Assembly: GCA_035502775.1 (NCBI GenBank)
Contig: DATJUB010000037.1
Location: 10,313-74,312, forward strand
DNA length: 64,000 nucleotides
Direction of reading: 5' to 3'
From: 67-14 sp035502775
Lineage (GTDB): Bacteria; Actinomycetota; Thermoleophilia; Solirubrobacterales; 70-9
In this document: positions 58,117-64,000 of the stretch, piece by piece
Layout: the number at the start of each line of letters is the position of its first letter
How positions within the stretch are numbered: position 1 is the first letter of the stretch
Notes under the pieces: generated by a model
What the model was told of the DNA's origin: nothing
Seen by the model: the letters and a program-made list of their open reading frames with translations, nothing else
The model's database searches: none
Made by a program: the position numbers and the translations under genes

Positions 58117-59751
58117 CTACGAGACGAGCTCTTCCTTCTCTTCTTCGATCTTGGCTTCTGTGTCGGCCTCGTCAGCGGACAGCTGAGCGGAGACGCGATC
58201 GGACTCGCCCTCTTCGATCGGCTCGCCGTTGTTGTCGAAATCGGGACCGAAATCGTCGACGTAGCTGCCGATCGTGTCGGCCAGCTCCTTCTCGTCCTCT
58301 TCCGGGAACAGGCCGGTCTCGTTGATGCGCGAGCACAGCTCCTTGTTCTCGGTGTGAAGACGGGTCAGCAGACCTTCGAGGAACTCCTGGACGCGCTCGA
58401 CCTTGATCCGGTCGAGGAATCCGCCGGTGCCCGAGTAGATCGAAGCGACCTGATCAGCGACCGAGAGAGCGTTCCGCTCGTTCTGCTTCAGCAGCTCGAC
58501 CAGACGCTCACCACGGGCGAGGGTCTTCTGGGTCTCGGCATCGAGTTCGGAACCGAACTGGGCGAAGGCGGCGAGATCGCGGTACTGCGAGAGCTCACCC
58601 TTCATCTTGCCGGCGACCTTCTTCATCGCCTTGGTCTGGGCGTCACCGCCGACTCGGGAAACCGAGATGCCGACGTTGATGGCGGGGCGGATACCCGAGT
58701 TGAACAGATCCGACTCGAGGAAGATCTGACCGTCGGTGATCGAAATCACGTTGGTCGGGATGTAGGCCGACACGTCGTTGGCCTGGGTCTCGATGATCGG
58801 CAGCGCGGTCAGCGAGCCTCCGCCCTCGGCGTCGGACAGCTTGACCGAACGCTCCAGCAGGCGCGAGTGCAGGTAGAAGACGTCACCGGGGTAAGCCTCA
58901 CGGCCCGGCGGGCGGCGGAGCAGCAGCGACATCTGACGGTACGCGTAAGCGTGCTTGGTGAGGTCGTCGTAGACGCAGAGCGCGGCCTTGCCGTCGTACA
59001 GGAAGTACTCGGCCATCGCGGTGCCCGCGTACGGCGCGATGAACTTGATCGGCGCGGCCTCGTCGGCGGGCGCGGCGACGATGATGGTGTTGTCCATCGC
59101 GCCGGCTGCCTCGAGCACCTCGCGGACCTGGACGACGGTCGCCATGCGCTGGCCGATCGCCACGTACACGGAGACGACGCCGGAGTCCTTGTTGTTGATG
59201 ATCGTGTCGATGCCGACCGTGGTCTTGCCGGTCTGGCGGTCGCCGATGATCAGCTCTCGCTGGCCACGGCCGATCGGGATCATGCCGTCGATCGACTTGA
59301 TGCCGGTCTGCATCGGCTCACGCACGGGCTGGCGGCTGATGACGCCGGGAGCCTTGAACTCGGCCGGACGGGTCTTGCCGGTGTTGATGTCGCCCTTGCC
59401 GTCGAGCGGACGGCCGAGCGGATCGACCATGCGGCCGAGGAATTCCTCGCCCACCGGGATCGAGAGCAGGTCGCCGGTCCGCTTGACCGTGTCGCCCTCG
59501 ACGATGCGTTCCCACGGGCCGAACAGCACGGCTCCGACGTTGTCCTGCTCGAGGTTCAGCGCGAGGCCGGTGACTCCGTGCGGCAGCTCGAGCATCTCGA
59601 AGGACATGCAGTTATCGAGGCCGTGAATGCGGGCGATACCGTCCGCGATCGAGAGGACGGTACCGACCTCCGAAAGGTCGGCACTTCCCGGGTCGATGCC
59701 CTCGATGCGCTGCCGCAGAATGCTGGCAATCTCGTCTGGCTTGATCTGCAT
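58117..59751 (-). CDS. atpA: ATP synthase alpha subunit
   Basis: A 544-residue subunit starting at the ATG 59751, for which GGAGG is 11 bases upstream; longer frames begin without support. The nucleotide-binding loop GDRQTGKT is at 170-177. The N-terminal QIKPDEIASILRQRIEG and the segment AYAYRQMSLLLRRPPGREAYPGDVFYLHSRLLERS are typical. A C-terminal acidic extension of about 40 residues (after about 505) is present, as seen in a different form in mycobacterial alpha subunits. Confidence 0.98.
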   Translation of the reverse strand: MQIKPDEIASILRQRIEGIDPGSADLSEVGTVLSIADGIARIHGLDNCMSFEMLELPHGVTGLALNLEQDNVGAVLFGPWERIVEGDTVKRTGDLLSIPVGEEFLGRMVDPLGRPLDGKGDINTGKTRPAEFKAPGVISRQPVREPMQTGIKSIDGMIPIGRGQRELIIGDRQTGKTTVGIDTIINNKDSGVVSVYVAIGQRMATVVQVREVLEAAGAMDNTIIVAAPADEAAPIKFIAPYAGTAMAEYFLYDGKAALCVYDDLTKHAYAYRQMSLLLRRPPGREAYPGDVFYLHSRLLERSVKLSDAEGGGSLTALPIIETQANDVSAYIPTNVISITDGQIFLESDLFNSGIRPAINVGISVSRVGGDAQTKAMKKVAGKMKGELSQYRDLAAFAQFGSELDAETQKTLARGERLVELLKQNERNALSVADQVASIYSGTGGFLDRIKVERVQEFLEGLLTRLHTENKELCSRINETGLFPEEDEKELADTIGSYVDDFGPDFDNNGEPIEEGESDRVSAQLSADEADTEAKIEEEKEELVS

Positions 59752-59767
59752 CTCGGTCAAATCCTCC

Positions 59768-60301
59768 TTATGCCGCCTGAGCAACGCTCTGGCGGAGTTT
59801 CTCCAAGTTATTGCGAATACTGGTGTCGAGAACCATGTTCCCGACCTGAAGCACGAGTCCGCCGATGATGTCCTCATCGACGCGGCTGGTCAGTTCGACC
59901 TTCTTGCCGGTCTGACGTTCGACCTCGGCGCCCACCTCCTGGGCGATCGCCGGGTCCAGCTCGATGGCGCTGGTGACCGTCACTTCAAGAAGCTTGTTCT
60001 CCTGCTGCCACATCTCGTCGAACTGGCGGTTGATCCGGAAGATCGCCGCCATGCGGTGCTTCTCGATCAGCAGTTCGAGGAAATTGAACAGCTCGGGATT
60101 CACGTCGCTGACCGCGAGCTTCAGGCCCGCGACCTTCTCCTTCGACGAGAACGACGGGCTGAAGAAGAAGACCTGCAGGTCCTTGTCTTCCCCGACCGCG
60201 TCGCTGAACTGGCCGAGCTGGTCTCGGACAGTGTCGAGAGTGCCCTTCTCCTTGGCCACGCCAAAGAGGGACTCCGCGTATACCCGAGCCAGCTCTTCCA
60301 T
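59768..60301 (-). CDS. atpH: ATP synthase delta subunit
   Basis: A 177-residue OSCP/delta subunit that ties the F1 head to the b stalk. VYAESLFGVAKEKG at the N-terminus and the C-terminal VTSAIELDPAIAQEVGAEVERQTGKKVELTSRVDEDIIGGLVLQVGNMVLDTSIRNNLEKLRQ are typical. It overlaps atpF by one base. It is a normal-length delta, not fused to the b subunit as in Mycobacterium. Confidence 0.95.
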   Translation of the reverse strand: MEELARVYAESLFGVAKEKGTLDTVRDQLGQFSDAVGEDKDLQVFFFSPSFSSKEKVAGLKLAVSDVNPELFNFLELLIEKHRMAAIFRINRQFDEMWQQENKLLEVTVTSAIELDPAIAQEVGAEVERQTGKKVELTSRVDEDIIGGLVLQVGNMVLDTSIRNNLEKLRQSVAQAA

Positions 60302-60885
60302 CAGTTGTTCCTGTCTCCGGCGAGGCTGGAGAAATCGACCTCGCGCAGGGCGTCCTCGACGAGCTGCTTCTGATCCTGCTCGGTGAGTGACTTGCGGGTG
60401 ACCCGCTCGGTGGCGAGCACGGTGAGGTCGGCGACTTCCTTGCGGATGTCGCCCAGAGCCTTCCGGGTCTCGGCCTCGATGTCCTTGCGGGCGGCCTCGA
60501 CCAGTTCCTCACGCTTCGCCTGACCTTCGGACGCCGCTTCGGACTTGGTCGCCTCCGCGGCCTTGCGGGCACGGGCGACGATCTCGTCGGCCTGCTCGCG
60601 GGCCTCGGTCAGACGCTGCCTGTAGTCGGCGAGAAGCTGATCCGCTTCGTCGCGGGTCTTCTCGGCCGACGTGATCGAATCGTTGATCAGAGTCTGGCGC
60701 TCGTCCAGGATCTTGCTGATCGCAGGCCACGCGTACTTGCGCAGCACGAGCATGGCGACTCCGAAAGCGAGCAGAGTCCAGATCATCAGGCCGGGTACGA
60801 CCTTGACCAGGGGGTTGAGCCCTTCGTCGGACTCCGTGGCCGCCACCACGAGCGGCGTCGCTGTGTTCAGAAGTTCGCCAAGCAT
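60301..60885 (-). CDS. atpF: ATP synthase b subunit
   Basis: A 194-residue stator stalk subunit: a membrane helix (about 27-48, VPGLMIWTLLAFGVAMLVL) followed by a long amphipathic helix with alternating Arg, Glu and Ala. It holds F1 against rotation. It follows atpE by 4 bases and overlaps atpH by one base. Confidence 0.95.
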   Translation of the reverse strand: MLGELLNTATPLVVAATESDEGLNPLVKVVPGLMIWTLLAFGVAMLVLRKYAWPAISKILDERQTLINDSITSAEKTRDEADQLLADYRQRLTEAREQADEIVARARKAAEATKSEAASEGQAKREELVEAARKDIEAETRKALGDIRKEVADLTVLATERVTRKSLTEQDQKQLVEDALREVDFSSLAGDRNN

Positions 60886-60889
60886 CGGC

Positions 60890-61168
60890 TTATACGAAGA
60901 AAGCGATCAGGCCGGCGATGAAGCCGTAGAAGACCGTTGCCTCGGTCAGAGCGAATCCGAGCCACTGAATGCTCTGGATCTCCGACTTCAGTTCGGGCTG
61001 GCGGGAAACGGCTTCGATCGTCTTGCCGAAGATGAAACCGAGGCCGACACCGGTGCCGAGAGCGGCCAGACCGGTACCGAGGCCGAGGCCCATGGCGCGT
61101 CCGGCAGTTTCGGCGTAAGCCGCTGCGGTTGTGGCATCGACTGCCGCAAGCATGATTGATGGGTCCAC
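60890..61168 (-). CDS. atpE: ATP synthase c subunit (c-ring)
   Basis: A 92-residue two-helix proteolipid starting with GTG; GGAG is 11 bases upstream. The polar loop is RQPE (56-59) and the ion-carrying carboxylate is E76 in FALTEATVFYG. The residues usually found with sodium coordination (a Gln in helix 1) are not evident, so proton coupling is more likely. An N-terminal extension of about 12 residues precedes helix 1. Confidence 0.96.
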   Translation of the reverse strand: MDPSIMLAAVDATTAAAYAETAGRAMGLGLGTGLAALGTGVGLGFIFGKTIEAVSRQPELKSEIQSIQWLGFALTEATVFYGFIAGLIAFFV

Positions 61169-61183
61169 TGTTCTTGTTTCTCC

Positions 61184-62125
61184 TTAGTGTTCCTCGGCGA
61201 CAGCGCCGTCGAGGTATATCGCGGTCAACGTGCAGAAAATGAAGGCCTGAAGGGTGGCAACAAGGCCGATCTCGAAAAGAAGGAAGGTCACGGCCAGGGC
61301 GCCGGTCGCGACTCCCAGGATCACCGATCCGAAGAAGCCCATGCCCAGCAGCACCACGAGTCCACCCGCCATGAAGAGGATGAGCAGGTGTCCGGCCAGG
61401 ATGTTGGCGAAAAGTCGAAGTGAGAGCGAGAGCAGCCGCACGAAGTGAGAGAGGGTCTCGATCGCGAGGATCGGCCCGACCATGAAGCCCTCGACTCCGG
61501 CCGGCACCCAGCTGCGGATGTACTTGAAGAAGCCCTTGGCGCGGATGCCTTCGACGTTGTAGGCGATCCAGACGACCAGGGCGAGCACCAGCGGCACCGA
61601 GATGTTCGCGGTGGCGGCGTAGAGAGCGAAAGACGGGATGGCGACACCGGCGACGTCGAAGGTGTGCTCGGTGTTGGTCGGCAGCGGCAGGTAGCCGATC
61701 ATGTTCGAGAACCAGATGAACAGGAAGAGCGTGCCGATGAACGGGAACCAGCGGGCGGCCATCTTCGGATCGAGGTTGCCGTCGGTGATGTTGTCCTTCA
61801 TCAGCGAGTAGCCGATCTCGACCGTGGTCTGAACCTTGCCCTTCGGGCGGACGGTCATCGTGCGTGCCACCAGCGATACGACCACGACGGTCAGGACGGC
61901 GGCCAGAAGGATGTAGAAGACACCCTTGTTGATCGACATGTCGATGCCGAAGATGTGGATCGAGATCCACGGCGGGAGGTCGAACTCCTGGGCCGGGTCG
62001 AGGCGGGGCTCTTCCGGGGTCGCGGCCGAGGCGAGACCCGGCACGGCCAGCATGGCACCCATGAGAGTCACCCAGACGGCGAGCGACAGACGACTGAGCC
62101 GGCTGGGGCTGAACTTCTTGGTCAT
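61184..62125 (-). CDS. atpB: ATP synthase a subunit
   Basis: A 313-residue membrane subunit starting at ATG 62125 with GGAAGG upstream. A signal-like first helix is followed by a periplasmic segment and the channel helices; the essential Arg lies in LLSLSLRLFANILAGH and the C-terminal helix is FEIGLVATLQAFIFCTLTAIYL. It forms the two half-channels against the c-ring. Its ATG overlaps the atpI-like stop (ATGA). Confidence 0.97.
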   Translation of the reverse strand: MTKKFSPSRLSRLSLAVWVTLMGAMLAVPGLASAATPEEPRLDPAQEFDLPPWISIHIFGIDMSINKGVFYILLAAVLTVVVVSLVARTMTVRPKGKVQTTVEIGYSLMKDNITDGNLDPKMAARWFPFIGTLFLFIWFSNMIGYLPLPTNTEHTFDVAGVAIPSFALYAATANISVPLVLALVVWIAYNVEGIRAKGFFKYIRSWVPAGVEGFMVGPILAIETLSHFVRLLSLSLRLFANILAGHLLILFMAGGLVVLLGMGFFGSVILGVATGALAVTFLLFEIGLVATLQAFIFCTLTAIYLDGAVAEEH

Positions 62126-62604
62126 GAACCTTCCACCTGTGATTTCGTCGGACGATTGACCACTGTGATGGCCAGATAAAAAGTGAAGACGATGACCGAG
62201 AGAACGGCGGCCCAGAGGCCGGCATCGCGCTGGATCATGCCAACGGTGAAGATCGCGATGACGAGGAACCAGGACCGGCCGATCAGCGAACCGGCCATCA
62301 GCCGGAAGAAGCCTCGGGGATCCTCGGTCTTGCTCGCCTTCGATTCCAGCGTGAACTGGATGGCCCGCTGTCCGCACCAGCCGATCGCCGCTCCGGCCCA
62401 CCCGAGCAGGGGCAGGTCCGCGATCAGGAAGATCGGCAGGGCGATGGCGATGAGGGCAAGGTCGGCGTACTTGAGCAATTGAATACCGCGTCCACCATTG
62501 CTGGCCCCGTGGGGTCTTTCTATGGCAAACGTCGTCAAGGGGCCGGGACTATACCCGAGCGACCGTGAAATTGCGTCACGGTAGGCGCTGGTGTCAACCG
62601 TCAC
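62122..62604 (-). CDS. ATP synthase protein I-like membrane protein
   Basis: A 160-residue protein with about four hydrophobic segments after a polar N-terminus (about 50-75, 78-90, 108-128, 132-152). It starts with GTG at 62604. Sequence alone does not match AtpI strongly, but its place directly before atpB, with a 4-bp overlap, is where AtpI or its Rv1303-like counterpart normally lies. AtpI helps assemble the c-ring or carry magnesium. The assignment rests on position and topology. Confidence 0.6.
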   Translation of the reverse strand: MTVDTSAYRDAISRSLGYSPGPLTTFAIERPHGASNGGRGIQLLKYADLALIAIALPIFLIADLPLLGWAGAAIGWCGQRAIQFTLESKASKTEDPRGFFRLMAGSLIGRSWFLVIAIFTVGMIQRDAGLWAAVLSVIVFTFYLAITVVNRPTKSQVEGS

Positions 62605-62627
62605 TAATCCTTTGACAGAGCCAAGTA

Positions 62628-62656
62628 CTAATACTTTGTAACAAGGCTTGTAACAA
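62628..62656 (-). promoter_or_regulatory. Likely atp operon promoter with tandem operator
   Basis: On the minus strand TTGTTA (62656-62651), a 17-base spacer and TATTAG (62633-62628) make a promoter 24 bases before the atpI-like start. Plus-strand TTGTAACAA occurs twice (62636-62644 and 62648-62656), a 12-bp period; each is an odd-length dyad. One unit covers the -35 box and the other lies in the spacer, the usual geometry of a repressor site. Regulator unknown. Confidence 0.55.
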
Positions 62657-62657
62657 C

Positions 62658-63734
62658 TCAGCCGCCGGGCTCCTGGGTGCGGCGCACCTTCAGGATCTCG
62701 AGGACGTAGACCAAGTAGACCGATACCCCGATCGCGATCAGGATCACGACGGCCATGAAGATCGTCCAGAACAGGTCGAAATTCCCCCGGTCGTCGCTGT
62801 AGGGAACGAACCTGAGCGCGAGCGCGAGCAGCGCCAGGACCAGGGTCCAGCCGTACAGATAGGCGAGCGAACGTCGCTGCGAAAACCCTTTGTTGGCCAT
62901 ACGGTGATGGAAATGCCAGCGGTCGGCCTGGTAGATCGGCTGCTTGTACTTGATGCGCTTGGCGACGACGAAACCGGTATCTAGGATCGGCACCGCCAGA
63001 ATGACCAGGGGAAAGGCGAGCGCCACGACCGCGTTCGTCTTCAGGGCCCCCTGGACCGAACAGACGGCGATCATGTACCCGAGCAGGTTCGAACCGGAGT
63101 CCCCCATGAAACTGGAGGCCGGCGGGAAGCCGTGCCGGAGGAAGCCGAGCGCCGCGCCCGCGGTGAGCGCGGCGAGCACCCCCGCCTCATACCGTTCCAG
63201 CGAAAGCGCGACGATCGCCATCGCCGCCGCCGCGATCGCGCAGACCCCCGCCGCCAGTCCGTCGATGCCGTCGATCAGGTTGATGATGTTGACCACCGCG
63301 ACGATGCCGAGGATGGTCAGCGGAAACGCGGTCCACCCCAGCTCGAAGCCACCCACGAACGGGATCGTCAGATTGTCCGGATGCACCCCCGCGAAGACCG
63401 GGATCGCGGAGGCCGCGATCTGGCCGAGCAGCTTCACCAGTGCGGGCAGGTCGAAAACGTCGTCGAGCGCGCCGACCAGACAGACCCCGACCGCCCCCAG
63501 CAGGATCGCGTTCGTCTCGTCATTCGTCGGCAGCCAGATCCAGCCGGCGATCTCGATGCCCGCGAGAATCGCGATCCCGGACATGCGCGGGGTCGAAACC
63601 GTGTGCTGGCTGCGCGGACCGGGAACGTCGAGCACACCGAGCCGACGGGCGACGAGTTCCGCGACAGGCACCGCGGCCCACGTGATGAGTGCCGCCGCCA
63701 GGAAGGCGAAAACGGCGTCGGTGGTGTCGACCAT
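62658..63734 (-). CDS. WecA/Rfe-type polyprenyl-phosphate glycosyl-1-phosphate transferase
   Basis: A 358-residue membrane enzyme with about eleven helices. Catalytic and substrate motifs of the family are GALDDVFDLP, NLIDGIDGLAAG, FMGDSGSNLLGY and ADRWHFHHRM. It starts wall-polymer synthesis by moving a sugar phosphate (usually GlcNAc-1-P) from a UDP-sugar to the lipid carrier. It lies ahead of the atpI-like gene, as rfe does ahead of the atp operon in mycobacteria. It could supply the lipid-linked polymer used by the LCP ligase at 51986-54187. Confidence 0.9.
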   Translation of the reverse strand: MVDTTDAVFAFLAAALITWAAVPVAELVARRLGVLDVPGPRSQHTVSTPRMSGIAILAGIEIAGWIWLPTNDETNAILLGAVGVCLVGALDDVFDLPALVKLLGQIAASAIPVFAGVHPDNLTIPFVGGFELGWTAFPLTILGIVAVVNIINLIDGIDGLAAGVCAIAAAAMAIVALSLERYEAGVLAALTAGAALGFLRHGFPPASSFMGDSGSNLLGYMIAVCSVQGALKTNAVVALAFPLVILAVPILDTGFVVAKRIKYKQPIYQADRWHFHHRMANKGFSQRRSLAYLYGWTLVLALLALALRFVPYSDDRGNFDLFWTIFMAVVILIAIGVSVYLVYVLEILKVRRTQEPGG

Positions 63735-64000
63735 CCGGGAAGGGTTTCACAGCGGGCGGAGGGTTGGGGTGGTTCGGGCGGGAGCTTGTGGTCATGGGCG
63801 ATCGCGTACACACCAAAAAAGATCTTCCGGTGTTCGCCTCGGAGGGGCTCGAAGCATTTACGACTTTTTCGGTGTATCCGCATGCCCATTGACGGCAGTG
63901 GGCCAGGGCCGAACCAGGTAGAGACCCTTGAGGTCGAACGGCCGAGTCTCGGAGGGCCTTGCTCGGGACGCGTGGCCGAGGCTTGTGTGATTGGAGGTGG
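63735..64000. other. Window end, no gene seen
   Basis: 266 bp upstream of the WecA-like gene. Open frames here are extensions opposite that gene and have no protein-like features. An interrupted A-rich/T-rich dyad around 63811-63832 was noticed but is weak. Confidence 0.5.

Noticed and set aside
57886..59868. A 660-residue open frame on the plus strand across atpG and atpA
   Set aside because: It lies fully opposite two universally conserved genes and its composition is that expected of a GC-rich antisense frame.
63735..64000. A tRNA or rRNA end at the window edge
   Set aside because: No cloverleaf, T-loop motif or rRNA-like segment could be found by eye.

Overview
High-GC DNA with frequent GTG and TTG starts and long uninterrupted reading frames. 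The gene set points to a GC-rich actinobacterium, and the style of several proteins suggests the Thermoleophilia/Solirubrobacterales branch (inference, no phylogeny run). Supporting signs are a resuscitation-promoting-factor-like lysozyme fold, FtsEX beside SmpB and tmRNA, a wecA/rfe-type gene next to an atpI-like gene ahead of atpBEFHAGDC, SecA with a SEC-C zinc tail, and many secreted proteins with basic or PASTA-like tails. No transposase, phage gene, CRISPR array, rRNA or ordinary tRNA was seen; the only RNA gene found is tmRNA.

Layout. 1-3.3 kb (minus): a nucleotidyltransferase, then an HD phosphohydrolase and a degenerate Ppx/GppA-like protein encoded as overlapping genes, then an Rpf-like secreted protein. 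3.3-9.3 kb (plus): lipoate ligase, RDD membrane protein and a 1360-residue secreted subtilisin-like/beta-propeller protein. 9.4-11.8 kb (minus): a three-gene polar amino-acid ABC importer. 11.9-18.4 kb: an unknown membrane protein, a PAS-GGDEF-EAL protein, a glutathione peroxidase and an ABC-F ATPase. 18.5-21.7 kb: GH15 glucanase/trehalase, a secreted coiled-coil protein and an Excalibur-domain peptide. 21.9-31.8 kb: tmRNA, a flavin disulfide reductase, a phosphoesterase, then HHH protein, SmpB, RNase R, CtpA, FtsX and FtsE on the minus strand. 31.9-43.3 kb: accessory and metabolic genes (two S1-PASTA proteases, cytochrome bd, NadA/NadC, Ogt, RF2, NmrA-like protein, cation diffusion facilitator, SnoaL-like protein) with a 117-bp tandem duplication. 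43.4-47.6 kb: SecA, HPF, ComF. 47.7-55.3 kb: a sugar-nucleotide/cell-wall polymer run (two nucleotidyltransferases, PGI/PMI, UDP-glucose dehydrogenase, LCP ligase) and an M20 peptidase. 55.3-63.7 kb: the complete F1Fo ATP synthase operon and WecA.

How the parts fit. The minus-strand series comF-hpf-secA ... prfB ... ftsE-ftsX-ctpA-rnr-smpB ... ssrA looks like an old bacterial housekeeping string, interrupted by islands that are often on the plus strand. It joins protein export, ribosome hibernation, translation termination, ribosome rescue (tmRNA-SmpB with RNase R) and cell-wall remodelling at division (FtsEX, CtpA, Rpf). WecA, the sugar-nucleotide genes and the LCP ligase could together make and attach a wall glycopolymer.

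The less ordinary items are two 47-bp inverted-repeat elements 24.5 kb apart with identical arms and identical spacer length, a near-perfect in-frame 117-bp tandem duplication, an M20 peptidase whose conserved N-terminus starts right behind the atpC stop codon without a canonical start codon, a tandem operator inside a likely atp promoter, the split and degenerate Ppx/HD pair, and a subtilisin-like protein with Glu at the catalytic Asp position.
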